Assembly: GCF_011927725.1 (NCBI RefSeq)
Contig: NZ_JAATJC010000001.1
Coordinates: forward strand, 434,001 to 498,000
Length of the DNA: 64,000 nt
Direction of reading: 5' to 3'
Source of the DNA: Sphingomonas kaistensis
GTDB lineage: Bacteria > Pseudomonadota > Alphaproteobacteria > Sphingomonadales > Sphingomonadaceae
Shown: positions 10,473-18,318 of the stretch, one piece after another
Numbering within the stretch: the stretch's first letter is position 1
How the letters are laid out: each line of letters opens with the position of its first letter
Translations under genes and position numbers: made by a program
The notes under the pieces: generated by a model
What the model was told of the DNA's origin: nothing
The model's input: only the letters and a program-made list of their open reading frames with translations
The model's database searches: none

Positions 10473-11732
10473 ATGCTGGACCTCGCTTTCCTCCGCCAGA
10501 ACCGCGACCTCGTCGCCCGCGCTGCTAGCCAAAAGAACGTAGCGGTGGACCTCGACGCCATCCTCGCGCTTGAGGCGGAGGTCCGCGCCAACAAGACCGA
10601 CATCGACCGCCTGAGGGCCGAGCGCAACGCCATTTCGGCCGGCTTCAAGACCGCCGCGCCGGAGGAAAAGGCCGAACTGGGCCGCCGTGCCAAGGAAGCC
10701 GGGGCGAAAGCGTCCGAGCTCGAAGCTGGGATCGCCGACAAGGAAGCCGAGCTTCGTGACGCCCTGCTCCGCCTGCCCAACATTCCGTGGGAGGGCGCTC
10801 CGGTCGGGCCGGACGAGAACAGCAACGTCGTCATGCGCACCGAGGGCAAGCTGCCCGACTTCGGCTTCACGCCGCGCGACCATGTCGAGCTGTGCGAGAT
10901 GAACGACTGGGCCGACCTTGGCCGCATCGTCCAGGTCTCGGGCAGCCGCCAATATTGCCTCAAGGGCCGCCTCGCCCTGCTCGAGGCCAATCTGATGGCC
11001 TGGGCGCTGGGCAAGATCGCCGCCGCCGGCTTCACTCCGATCACCGTCCCCGCGCTGGTCCGCGAGGAGGCGTTCGTCCGCCAGGGCCAGTTCCCCGGCC
11101 ACAAGGAGGAAACCTACCAGCTTCCCAACGACGACCTGTGGCTGGCGGGCACCGCCGAGGTGGCGCTGACCTCGCTTCATTCGGGCGAGATTCTCGACCT
11201 CTCGAAGGGCCCGGTGCTCTATGCCGGCTATTCGCCCTGTTTCCGCCGCGAGGCAGGCAGCGCGGGCCGTGACGTTCGCGGCCTGCTGCGGGTCCACCAG
11301 TTCGCCAAGGTCGAACAGTTCGTCATCTGCGAAGCCGACGAGGCGGTGTCCGCCGACTGGCACGCCAAGCTGCTCGGCCTCGCCGAAGCGCTGCTGGCCG
11401 ACCTCGAAATCCCCTATCAGGTGATCGAGACTTCGACCGGCGACATGGGCCTCGGCAAATTCCGGATGAATGATATCGAGAGCTGGGTGCCGAGCCTCGG
11501 CAAATATCGCGAAACGCACAGCTGCTCGACCCTGCACGACTGGCAGGCCCGCCGCGCGAACCTCCGCTACCGCGATGCCGAGGGCAAGGTTCGCGTCGCC
11601 CACACCCTCAACAACACCGCGCTGGCGAGCCCGCGGATCCTCGTGCCCCTGCTGGAGAACCACCAGACCGAGGACGGCCGGGTGCGCCTGCCCAAGGCGC
11701 TGCAGGGCCTGATGGGCGGGGAGTGGCTCTGA
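10473..11732 (+). CDS. serS: seryl-tRNA synthetase
   Basis: Class II aminoacyl-tRNA synthetase that charges tRNA-Ser (and tRNA-Sec where present). The ATG at 10473 gives 419 residues. The N-terminal two-helix coiled-coil arm spans about 25-105, from ARAASQKNVAVDLDAILALE to ELRDALLRLPN. The catalytic core shows motif 2 (FRREAGSAGRDVRGLLRVHQF) and motif 3 (NNTALASPRILVPLLENHQ). The GTG start of the next gene lies inside the end of serS. Divergent from DUF808. Confidence 0.97.
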   Translation: MLDLAFLRQNRDLVARAASQKNVAVDLDAILALEAEVRANKTDIDRLRAERNAISAGFKTAAPEEKAELGRRAKEAGAKASELEAGIADKEAELRDALLRLPNIPWEGAPVGPDENSNVVMRTEGKLPDFGFTPRDHVELCEMNDWADLGRIVQVSGSRQYCLKGRLALLEANLMAWALGKIAAAGFTPITVPALVREEAFVRQGQFPGHKEETYQLPNDDLWLAGTAEVALTSLHSGEILDLSKGPVLYAGYSPCFRREAGSAGRDVRGLLRVHQFAKVEQFVICEADEAVSADWHAKLLGLAEALLADLEIPYQVIETSTGDMGLGKFRMNDIESWVPSLGKYRETHSCSTLHDWQARRANLRYRDAEGKVRVAHTLNNTALASPRILVPLLENHQTEDGRVRLPKALQGLMGGEWL

Positions 11733-12436
11733 ACGGGCGCGATCATCTCGCCCCTCCGGGCTATCGCCGCCTGACCGAGGCGCTGAGCCTTGCGCCGCGG
11801 CTCCTCAACGGCTTCGGCCATCTCGGACCCCGGGGACCGGTCGACGGACCCCCCGCGCTGGTGATCCCCGGTTTCGTCGCCACTGACCGAACCACCCTGG
11901 AGCTTCGCCGCGCCTTTGCCGAGGCAGGGTTCCGTACCCACCCCTGGGCGCTCGGCCTCAACCGCGGGGCCCGTGTCGATACGCTTGAGCGGCTCGAACG
12001 GCGGCTGGTCGAAGTTGCTGGCGACGACGGAAAGGTGCTGGTGATCGGCTGGAGCCTCGGCGGCCTGTTCGCGCGCGAACTCGCCCGGCACCGCCCCGAC
12101 CTCGTCAGCGCGGTGGTGACCCTCGGCTCGCCCTTTTCGGGCGACCTGCGCGCCAACAACGTCTGGCGGCTCTACGAACTGGTCGCCGGCCACAAGGTCG
12201 ACAATCCGCCGCTTCCGCGCATCTGCGACAAGCCGCCGGTTCCCGCCCTCGCCCTCTGGTCGCGCCGCGACGGCATCGTCGCCCCGGCCTCGGCCCGCGG
12301 CCAGCCGGAAGAGAGCGACGAGGCGGTCGAGCTTGGCTGCAATCACATGGGGTTCGGCGTGTCCCGCCCGGCCACCCGCGACGTGGTGCGACAGACGCTG
12401 CGCTTCCTTGGCAGCCGCGGCCTGCCGACCCCCTAG
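11723..12436 (+). CDS. alpha/beta-fold hydrolase, lipase-like
   Basis: A 237-residue protein starting at GTG 11723, overlapping the serS stop. It has an alpha/beta-hydrolase core with the nucleophile elbow GWSLGG near residue 112 (predicted Ser nucleophile), oxyanion strand ALVIPGF, acid candidate in LWSRRDGIVAP and a possible catalytic His in CNHMGFG. No signal peptide is seen, so it is probably cytoplasmic. The substrate is unknown; esterase or lipase activity is a family-level inference. Its stop overlaps that of the convergent thioesterase gene. Confidence 0.75.
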   Translation: MALNGRDHLAPPGYRRLTEALSLAPRLLNGFGHLGPRGPVDGPPALVIPGFVATDRTTLELRRAFAEAGFRTHPWALGLNRGARVDTLERLERRLVEVAGDDGKVLVIGWSLGGLFARELARHRPDLVSAVVTLGSPFSGDLRANNVWRLYELVAGHKVDNPPLPRICDKPPVPALALWSRRDGIVAPASARGQPEESDEAVELGCNHMGFGVSRPATRDVVRQTLRFLGSRGLPTP

Positions 12437-12867
12437 GCCTGCTGGGTCGGGATTACCGCCAGCGTGATCCGCGACAGGCAGACCAGCTTGCCGCGCTCGT
12501 CGGTGATTCGGATCGTCCAGATCTGCGTGGTCCGCCCGATCGCCTCAGCGCTCGCCCGAGCGGTGACCAGACCGTCGCGCACCGGGCGGATGTGGTTGGC
12601 GTTGATCTCCAGTCCGACCACCACCTTGTGTGCCGGGTCGACCGTCATCGCCCCGGCCATGCTCGCCACCGTCTCGGCCAGCGCGACGCTGGCGCCGCCG
12701 TGAAGCCGTCCGAACGGCTGGTGGGTGCGATGATCGACCGGCATGGTCGCCTCGACCCAGTCCTCGCCGCGCGCGGTGAACACCATGCCGAGGTGCCCGG
12801 GCATGGTCGCCCCGCCCAGGCGGGTGAAATTAGCGGCGTCGAAGTCGGGGGAATGCCAGATGCTCAT
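12433..12867 (-). CDS. hotdog-fold thioesterase (PaaI/EntH type)
   Basis: A 144-residue single hotdog-domain protein. The motif RLHGGASVALAETVASMAG carries the HGG and acidic (Glu) catalytic features of the PaaI/YbdB/MenI group, which hydrolyse acyl-CoA or acyl-carrier thioesters. Following strands are VVVGLEINANHIRPVRDG and GRTTQIWTIRITDERGKLVC. It lies just downstream of phhA on the same strand (38 bp), so it could serve aromatic catabolism, but substrate specificity cannot be read from sequence. Confidence 0.85.
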   Translation of the reverse strand: MSIWHSPDFDAANFTRLGGATMPGHLGMVFTARGEDWVEATMPVDHRTHQPFGRLHGGASVALAETVASMAGAMTVDPAHKVVVGLEINANHIRPVRDGLVTARASAEAIGRTTQIWTIRITDERGKLVCLSRITLAVIPTQQA

Positions 12868-12905
12868 ACGCCAATGCTAAGCAGAAGCACCGCCCCCGCG
12901 CCAGC

Positions 12906-13664
12906 CTAGGGCAGCGGCCCTTCCAGCGCCTCGACCACCTCGTCCATGCCGTCGGCGACCAGGTAAAGCGGCTGCATCGCATCGTGCCGGTAGGGCGTCG
13001 CCACCGCCGTTGCCGGCGTGAACCGCCGCCGCTCGATCGCCGGATCCTCGAGGCTCTTGGCGGCTTCCCCGAAGCTCGACGCCAACCCCGCGCCAAGGAT
13101 GCGGGTCTCGCCCTCCTCCCGGACCAGCCCGAACTCGATCGTGTGCCAGTACATCCGTGCGACCTTGTCGCCCTCACCCGCCGCAATCGCCCTCACGCCC
13201 ATTTCGCCGAACGTCCGCATCGCGTCGGCCACCGCCCGGTCGGCCAGCATCGGCACATGGCCGTAGATGTCGTGGAAGCAGTCGGGCTCCTCGAGATAGT
13301 CGAGCTCGGCGCGGGTGCGGATGAAATTGCCGATCGGGAACACCCGCTCACCCAGCATCGCGAAGAACGCCTCGTCGGGTACCAGCCCGGCCACCGCCAC
13401 GCAGCGCCACCCGGTCAGCGGCTGCAGCCTGTCGTTCAGGCGTCCGAGTTCGGGAATCCCGCCGTCACCGAGCCCGATCCTGCCGAGCCCGTCCATGAAC
13501 CGCGACACGATCCGCCCCTGCAGCAGCGCGGTCTGGCGGTCGTGCAGGATGTCCCACGTCTCGTGATCCTCGGCGCTGAACCGGTCCCAGCCCTGGTCCA
13601 CCACATAGGCCTGCCAGCCCGGCAGCTGCGGGTTGGCCTCGGCACGATGGAATTGCTTGAGCAT
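12906..13664 (-). CDS. phhA: phenylalanine 4-monooxygenase
   Basis: Hydroxylates L-phenylalanine to L-tyrosine with tetrahydropterin and non-heme iron. It has 252 residues, the size of monomeric bacterial enzymes such as Chromobacterium PAH. The iron facial triad is H131 and H136 (CFHDIYGHVPML) and E177 (YWHTIEFGL). The start MLKQFHRAEANPQLPG was chosen over a GTG/ATG-like start nine codons upstream because the leader terminator ends just before it. PhhB, which recycles the pterin, is encoded 0.7 kb away, and HPPD follows. Expression appears to be controlled by attenuation: a terminator and a Tyr-containing leader peptide precede the gene. Confidence 0.95.
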   Translation of the reverse strand: MLKQFHRAEANPQLPGWQAYVVDQGWDRFSAEDHETWDILHDRQTALLQGRIVSRFMDGLGRIGLGDGGIPELGRLNDRLQPLTGWRCVAVAGLVPDEAFFAMLGERVFPIGNFIRTRAELDYLEEPDCFHDIYGHVPMLADRAVADAMRTFGEMGVRAIAAGEGDKVARMYWHTIEFGLVREEGETRILGAGLASSFGEAAKSLEDPAIERRRFTPATAVATPYRHDAMQPLYLVADGMDEVVEALEGPLP

Positions 13665-13691
13665 GTTGGACGGTCCTCGAGAAACGAACAC

Positions 13692-13723
13692 AAAAAAACC
13701 CGCCTGGCGGTGGCCGGGCGGGG
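13692..13723 (-). terminator. attenuator terminator in the phhA leader
   Basis: Read on the minus strand, CCCGCC (13722-13717), a 12-base loop and GGCGGG (13704-13699) form a GC-rich hairpin followed at once by seven T residues (13698-13692). This is an intrinsic terminator lying between the leader peptide and the phhA start 28 bases further on. There is no gene for it to end on this strand other than the leader. Confidence 0.8.
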
Positions 13724-13753
13724 TGGCGGAAAGCTGGTCCTGTCAGACGCGCG

Positions 13754-13813
13754 TCAGCCGATCCCCACCTCGTGGCGATAATAAGGAGCGGCGATGGCGA
13801 CGTGCGCGGTCAT
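13754..13813 (-). CDS. putative phhA leader peptide with Tyr-Tyr codons
   Basis: A 19-residue frame, MTAHVAIAAPYYRHEVGIG, ends in TGA about 30 bases before the terminator hairpin of phhA. Codons 11-12 are two consecutive TAT tyrosine codons; tyrosine is the product of PhhA. No purine-rich ribosome site precedes the ATG. A CATAAG -10-like element (13822-13827) lies only eight bases upstream, so the transcript may be leaderless, as known for trpL of Sinorhizobium. Codons 15-17 contain GGTGGGG, which can pair (one G-U) with CCCCGCC in the ascending arm of the terminator. The attenuation role is inference. Confidence 0.6.
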   Translation of the reverse strand: MTAHVAIAAPYYRHEVGIG

Positions 13814-13891
13814 GGGCGGAGCTTATGCGCGTTCGAACCTGAATGGAAGCCGACCCTTTCGAACCGCCTCCTCGCTCCCCATCTCGGCCCC

Positions 13892-14221
13892 ATGGCGATC
13901 CCGAGCGACTTCCACGTCCACCTCTATTTCGATCCGCAAGAGGTCGATCTCGCCCGCACGGTCGCGGCCGAGGTGGCGGAGCAGTTCGGTGCCTCGGTCG
14001 GCCACTTCCACACCGTTCCGGTCGGGCCGCATCCGCGCGGATCGGTCCAGTTGACGGTGGCGCCCAATCGCTTCGGCGAGGCCGCCTGCTGGCTCCCGCT
14101 CAACCGCCGTGGGCTGACCGTGTTTGCGCACCCCTCCACCGGCAACGATCGTTCGGACCACACCCAGCACGTGATCTGGTTCGGGCCGAGCGAGCCGCTC
14201 GCCACCGCGATGTTCGACTGA
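13892..14221 (+). CDS. DOPA 4,5-dioxygenase family protein
   Basis: A 109-residue protein starting MAIPSDFHVHLYFDPQEV. His residues in HVHLYF, GHFHTVPVGPHPRGS and FAHPSTG/DHTQHVIWFG match the small DOPA 4,5-dioxygenase family, non-heme iron extradiol enzymes that cleave the catechol ring of DOPA. A frame extending upstream (to 13772) crosses the phhA leader on the other strand and is not conserved. Its position next to phhA, phhB and hppD fits aromatic amino-acid metabolism; the physiological substrate is unknown. Confidence 0.82.
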   Translation: MAIPSDFHVHLYFDPQEVDLARTVAAEVAEQFGASVGHFHTVPVGPHPRGSVQLTVAPNRFGEAACWLPLNRRGLTVFAHPSTGNDRSDHTQHVIWFGPSEPLATAMFD

Positions 14222-14235
14222 AAGGAACAACGACT

Positions 14236-14385
14236 ATGACCGACGAAGGCAAGCGCCTTACCAAATATGCGGCCGTTGGCGCCCTGATCGCCATTCCGCT
14301 GCCCTTTGCAATGCCGGTCGGCGCCCTGATCGGTGCTGCACTCGGCGCCCGCAAGAATCGGCAGATCAGCGGTCGCTACTACTGA
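14236..14385 (+). CDS. small Gly/Ala-rich membrane-like peptide (49 aa)
   Basis: A 49-residue protein starting [20 protein letters not shown], 14 bases after the DOPA-dioxygenase stop, with AAAGGAAC as a good ribosome site. One hydrophobic segment (about 11-41) contains Gly/Pro breaks and resembles glycine-zipper helices, followed by a basic tail. It probably inserts in a membrane. I recognise no family. Its stop overlaps the 3' end of phhB on the other strand. Confidence 0.7.
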   Translation: MTDEGKRLTKYAAVGALIAIPLPFAMPVGALIGAALGARKNRQISGRYY

Positions 14386-14612
14386 GCCGCAAGTCGGTCG
14401 ATTACCTCCGCCAGCGCGCGATCTCGGTCGGTTACCCCGCCCGCGTCGTGGCTGGTCAGGCGGAAGTCGACCCGGTTCCAGACGCTGGTGAACTCGGGAT
14501 GGTGATCGACCTTCTCGGCATGCAGCGCGACCCGCGTCAGGAAGCCGAACGCCTCGCTGAAATCGGCGAAGCGGAAGCTCCGATGCAGCGCGCCGTCCCG
14601 TTCTTCCCACAT
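14379..14612 (-). CDS. phhB: pterin-4a-carbinolamine dehydratase
   Basis: Dehydrates the 4a-hydroxy-tetrahydropterin made by PhhA so that the cofactor can be reduced again. The motif [19 protein letters not shown] with the catalytic His pair and [13 protein letters not shown] is diagnostic. The start [13 protein letters not shown] has GGGGTGA upstream and gives 77 residues. An ATG at 14648 would give 89. Family members usually have about 95-100 residues with an extra N-terminal helix, which I cannot find here in either version. It is divergent from hppD and near phhA but not contiguous with it. Confidence 0.82.
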   Translation of the reverse strand: MWEERDGALHRSFRFADFSEAFGFLTRVALHAEKVDHHPEFTSVWNRVDFRLTSHDAGGVTDRDRALAEVIDRLAAQ

Positions 14613-14686
14613 GCCCGTCACCCCTTGCAAAGCTTGAAAAGGGACCATGCCCGGCGCAAGGGACCGGTGACAAGGAGATCCCCCCA

Positions 14687-15772
14687 ATGGCTACCGCCAC
14701 GCTCGAAAAGGGGCCGCTCGGCCTCGAGAACCCGATGGGCACCGACGGCTTCGAGTTCGTCGAATATGCCGCCCCCGAACCCCAGCTGTTGCGCGACCTG
14801 TTCGCCAAGCTGGGCTTCCCGGCCGTGGCCAGGCATCGCACGCAGGACATTACCCTGCACCGCCAGGGCGACATCAACTTCCTGATCAACGCGCATGACG
14901 AAAGCCATGCCGCCGACTTCTCGAAGGAGCATGGCCCCTCGGCGGTCGCCATGGCCTTTCGGGTCAAGGACGCCGCCGCCGCCCACGCCCGCGCGCTGGA
15001 ACTCGGCGCCACCGACGTCACCGCCAAGGGCCTCGGCTGGCCCGCGATCGAGGGCATCGGCGGCTCGCTGCTCTATCTGATCGACCAGTACGGCGATCAC
15101 GGCGACGCCTATGCCGACCTGTTCGACTATCTGCCCGGCCACGAAGAGGCGATGCAGGCGTCGGCCAGCCACCTCACCTATCTCGACCACCTGACCCACA
15201 ACGTCCGCCGCGGGCGGATGAACCATTGGGCCGAATTCTACGAGAAGCTCTTCAACTTCCGCGAGATTCGCTATTTCGACATCGAGGGCAAGGTCACCGG
15301 CCTGTTCTCCAAGGCCATGACCAGCCCCTGCGGAAAGATCCGCATTCCGCTGAACGAGAGCCAGGACGACAAGAGCCAGATCGAGGAGTTCCTCCGCAAG
15401 TATAACGGCGAAGGCATCCAGCACATCGCGCTCGGCACTACCGACATTTATTCCAGCGTCGACATCCTGAAGTCGCGCGGCATCCCGTTCCAGGATACGC
15501 CCGACACCTATTACGACCTGCTCGACGCCCGCGTGCCGGAGCATGGCGAGCCGATGGAAGAATTGAAGAAGCGCCGCATCCTCCTCGACGGCGCGCCGAC
15601 GGAGGGACAGGGCCTGCTGCTGCAGATTTTCACCCAGGAAGTGATCGGCCCGATCTTCTACGAGCTCATCCAGCGCAAGGGGAACGAGGGCTTCGGCGAG
15701 GGCAACTTCAAGGCCCTGTTCGAGAGCATCGAGCTCGACCAGATCCGCCGCGGGGTGATCAGCGCGGAATGA
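14687..15772 (+). CDS. hppD: 4-hydroxyphenylpyruvate dioxygenase
   Basis: Converts 4-hydroxyphenylpyruvate to homogentisate, the second step of tyrosine catabolism. It is a 361-residue two-domain vicinal-oxygen-chelate protein. Iron ligands sit in YLDHLTHNV (first His), [13 protein letters not shown] (second His) and FYELIQRKG (Glu). The C-terminal helix [21 protein letters not shown] closes the active site as in bacterial HPPDs. AAGGAGAT precedes the ATG. It overlaps the thiolase gene by four bases (ATGA), so the three plus-strand genes to 17402 form an operon. Confidence 0.96.
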   Translation: MATATLEKGPLGLENPMGTDGFEFVEYAAPEPQLLRDLFAKLGFPAVARHRTQDITLHRQGDINFLINAHDESHAADFSKEHGPSAVAMAFRVKDAAAAHARALELGATDVTAKGLGWPAIEGIGGSLLYLIDQYGDHGDAYADLFDYLPGHEEAMQASASHLTYLDHLTHNVRRGRMNHWAEFYEKLFNFREIRYFDIEGKVTGLFSKAMTSPCGKIRIPLNESQDDKSQIEEFLRKYNGEGIQHIALGTTDIYSSVDILKSRGIPFQDTPDTYYDLLDARVPEHGEPMEELKKRRILLDGAPTEGQGLLLQIFTQEVIGPIFYELIQRKGNEGFGEGNFKALFESIELDQIRRGVISAE

Positions 15773-16971
15773 CCGACGCCTTCATCTGCGATTACGTCCG
15801 CACTCCAATCGGCCGCTATGGCGGCGCCTTGTCCTCGGTCCGTGCCGACGACCTCGCCGCCATCCCCGTCCGCGCGCTCAAGGACCGCAATCCGGGCGTC
15901 GACTGGGCGGCGCTGGACGACATCATCCTCGGCTGCGCCAACCAGGCGGGCGAGGATAATCGCAATCTCGCGCGGATGGCCGGGCTGCTGGCGGGCCTTC
16001 CGCACGACAGCGGCGGCGTGACCCTCAATCGCCTGTGCGGGTCGGGCCTCGACGCGGTGGCGATGGCTGCCCGAGCGATCCGCTCTGACGAGGGCGACCT
16101 GCTCATCGCCGGCGGCTCCGAAAGCATGAGCCGAGCGCCGTTCGTGATGGCCAAGGCGACCTCGGCGTTCGACCGCAACGCCGAGATCTACGACACCACC
16201 ATCGGCTGGCGCTTCGTCAATCCGAAGATGCGCGATGCCTATGGCGACGACACCATGCCCTCGACCGCCGAGAACGTCGCCGACGAGTTCTCGATCAGCC
16301 GCGAGGACCAGGACCTGTTCGCGCTGCGCAGCCAGGAAAAGACCGCCGCCGCGCAGGGCAACGGCCGCTTTGCCGCCGAGATCGTCGGCGTCGATATTCC
16401 CGGCCGCAAGGGCGAGGTGACGACGGTCGACAGGGACGAACATCCGCGCCTGACCCCGCTCGACAAACTGGCCGCGTTGAAGCCCATCGTCCGCAAGGAC
16501 GGCACCGTCACCGCCGGCAATGCCTCGGGCGTCAACGACGGCGCCGCCGCGCTTCTGATCGCATCTGAAGAAACGGCGAAGCGCTTCGGCCTCACGCCCA
16601 AGGCCCGCGTGCTGGGCTGCGCCGTCGCCGGCGTGCCGCCGCGCATCATGGGCATCGGCCCGGCCCCGGCGACCACCAAGCTGCTCGCCCGCCTTGGCCT
16701 GACGCTCGACCAGATGGACGTGATCGAACTCAACGAAGCCTTTGCGGCGCAGGGCATCGCCGTCCTGCGCCAGCTCGGCCTCCCCGACGATGACGCCCGC
16801 GTGAACCCCAATGGCGGTGCCATCGCGCTCGGCCATCCGCTCGGTATGAGCGGTGCGCGCCTCGCCGGAACCGCCGCGTTGCAGCTTGAACAGGCCGGCG
16901 GCCGCTATGCGCTGGCGACCATGTGCATCGGCGTCGGGCAAGGCATTGCGATGGTGATCGAGCGGGTGTGA
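15769..16971 (+). CDS. acetyl-CoA C-acyltransferase (3-oxoadipyl-CoA thiolase type)
   Basis: A 400-residue thiolase. The acyl-accepting nucleophile is C90 (LNRLCGSGLDAV), the His is in GHPLGMSGARL and the second Cys is in TMCIGVGQG. The NEAFA motif is present. The N-terminus (ICDYVRTPIGRYGGALSSVRADDLA) is typical of the PcaF/PaaJ branch, which cleaves 3-oxoadipyl-CoA to succinyl-CoA and acetyl-CoA at the end of aromatic catabolism. Coupling to hppD and to a PaaD-like gene supports an aromatic role; specificity for 3-oxoadipyl-CoA is inferred. Confidence 0.9.
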   Translation: MTDAFICDYVRTPIGRYGGALSSVRADDLAAIPVRALKDRNPGVDWAALDDIILGCANQAGEDNRNLARMAGLLAGLPHDSGGVTLNRLCGSGLDAVAMAARAIRSDEGDLLIAGGSESMSRAPFVMAKATSAFDRNAEIYDTTIGWRFVNPKMRDAYGDDTMPSTAENVADEFSISREDQDLFALRSQEKTAAAQGNGRFAAEIVGVDIPGRKGEVTTVDRDEHPRLTPLDKLAALKPIVRKDGTVTAGNASGVNDGAAALLIASEETAKRFGLTPKARVLGCAVAGVPPRIMGIGPAPATTKLLARLGLTLDQMDVIELNEAFAAQGIAVLRQLGLPDDDARVNPNGGAIALGHPLGMSGARLAGTAALQLEQAGGRYALATMCIGVGQGIAMVIERV

Positions 16972-17402
16972 TGCAGCCGATCTGGGACGTCCTGGCGCAA
17001 GTCCCCGATCCCGAGATCCCGGCCGTCTCGGTGGTCGAACTCGGCATCGTCCGCGACGTCTCGGAAGAGAGGGTGGTCATTACCCCGACCTACTCGGGAT
17101 GCCCCGCGACCTTGTTCATCGAGCAGAGCATCCGCGCCGCGCTCGACGCGGCCGGCTATCGCGGGACGACGATCGAGACCGTGATCAGCCCGCCCTGGAC
17201 CACCGACTGGATCACGCCGGAGGGCCACGAGAAGCTCCGCCGCTACGGCATCGCCCCGCCCCTGCCCTCGGGCGAAGTCCACTGTCCGCAATGCGGCTCA
17301 GCGGATGTCGAAGAAGTCAGCCGCTTCGGCTCGACCCCGTGCAAGAGCCAATGGCGCTGCCGCGACTGCCTGGAGCCGTTCGACCGCTTCAAATGCCACT
17401 AG
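16971..17402 (+). CDS. PaaD-like protein (phenylacetyl-CoA epoxidase maturation subunit)
   Basis: A 143-residue protein. The N-terminal MIP18/DUF59 fold is WDVLAQVPDPEIPAVSVVELGIV followed by TPTYSGCPAT. A C-terminal four-cysteine zinc-ribbon (CPQCGS, CRDC and a final KCH) is characteristic of PaaD, which assists iron loading of the PaaABCE epoxidase. The ATG overlaps the thiolase TGA. The other epoxidase subunits are not in the window, so the protein must act on targets encoded elsewhere or have another Fe/Fe-S maturation role. Confidence 0.85.
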   Translation: MQPIWDVLAQVPDPEIPAVSVVELGIVRDVSEERVVITPTYSGCPATLFIEQSIRAALDAAGYRGTTIETVISPPWTTDWITPEGHEKLRRYGIAPPLPSGEVHCPQCGSADVEEVSRFGSTPCKSQWRCRDCLEPFDRFKCH

Positions 17403-17406
17403 GGCG

Positions 17407-18318
17407 TCAGCCGCACTGTCCCCGGTGCAGCAGCTTGTGATCGGCCAAGACCAGCGCGACCATTGCTTCGACCACCGGCGCGCCCCTGATCCCGACACAT
17501 GGATCGTGCCGCCCGCCGATGCCGATGCTGCTGGTCGGCTTGAACGCAGCGCGGAGGCGGATCGGATGACCGGTCGCGATTCCGCCGTCGATGCCGCTGG
17601 CCTGCATCAGCGGAAGGCTCGCCCGCCCGCTCGCCCGGCCGGCCGCAAAGCCCTCCCCAATCTCGACGCCCTTCACCGCGTTGATCCCCATCACCGCCGC
17701 CGCAAGGTCGGCATCGAGCTTGGCGTAGATGGGCGCCCCCCAGCCGGGCGACGCGCCCTCGGCGACGCACTCGATCACCGCGCCAAGGCTGTCCTGGTTG
17801 CCGCGCGCCTCGTCGAGCAGACTTTCCCACCGCTCTGGATCCGCCTCGCCGCCGAGCTCGGCCACGGAGGCGGTCACCGTCACCTCGGGAATGATCAGTC
17901 GCGCGATGGCGCCTGCCGCGACCCGCATCGCGGTTTCGCGCGCGCTTGCCCGGCCACCCCCGCGCGGATCGCGGAAGCCGTATTTCGCGTCATAGGCGGC
18001 GTCTGCGTGCCCCGGCCGCGGCGGCAGGCCGGCGTAATCCTTTGAGCGCTGGTCGACATTCTCGATCATCATCGCGATCGGCGTGCCGGTCGTCCGCCCC
18101 TCGTACAGCCCCGACAGGATCCGCACCCGGTCGGGCTCCTGCCGCGGCGACACGTTCTTGCCCGTTCCCGGCCGACGCTGGTCGAGGAAGCCCTGCACAT
18201 GCGCTTCATCGAGCGCGAGGCCCGGTGGGCAGCCGTCCACCACGACGCCGATCGCCGGCCCGTGGCTCTCGCCCCAGCTGGTGAAGCGGAAAAGCCGCCC
18301 GAAGCTGTTCCAACTCAC
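17407..18318 (-). CDS. aroC: chorismate synthase, unusually short
   Basis: Makes chorismate from 5-enolpyruvylshikimate-3-phosphate using reduced FMN. The start is GTG at 18316-18318 ([20 protein letters not shown]), overlapping the aroA stop. Catalytic His residues are in [11 protein letters not shown] and [32 protein letters not shown] and KPTSS...[10 protein letters not shown] are conserved. It has only 303 residues, against about 355-365 in most bacteria. Loops are shortened in the middle (around residues 150-170), after VEIGEGF, and between KPTSS and GRHDPC. The usual SNHAGG is replaced by LMQASG. The frame is intact, so it looks like a compact enzyme rather than a pseudogene. Confidence 0.88.
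   Translation of the reverse strand: MSWNSFGRLFRFTSWGESHGPAIGVVVDGCPPGLALDEAHVQGFLDQRRPGTGKNVSPRQEPDRVRILSGLYEGRTTGTPIAMMIENVDQRSKDYAGLPPRPGHADAAYDAKYGFRDPRGGGRASARETAMRVAAGAIARLIIPEVTVTASVAELGGEADPERWESLLDEARGNQDSLGAVIECVAEGASPGWGAPIYAKLDADLAAAVMGINAVKGVEIGEGFAAGRASGRASLPLMQASGIDGGIATGHPIRLRAAFKPTSSIGIGGRHDPCVGIRGAPVVEAMVALVLADHKLLHRGQCG

Noticed and set aside
12984-13781. 265-codon plus-strand frame opposite phhA
   Set aside because: Antisense of phhA and its leader; no conserved sequence.
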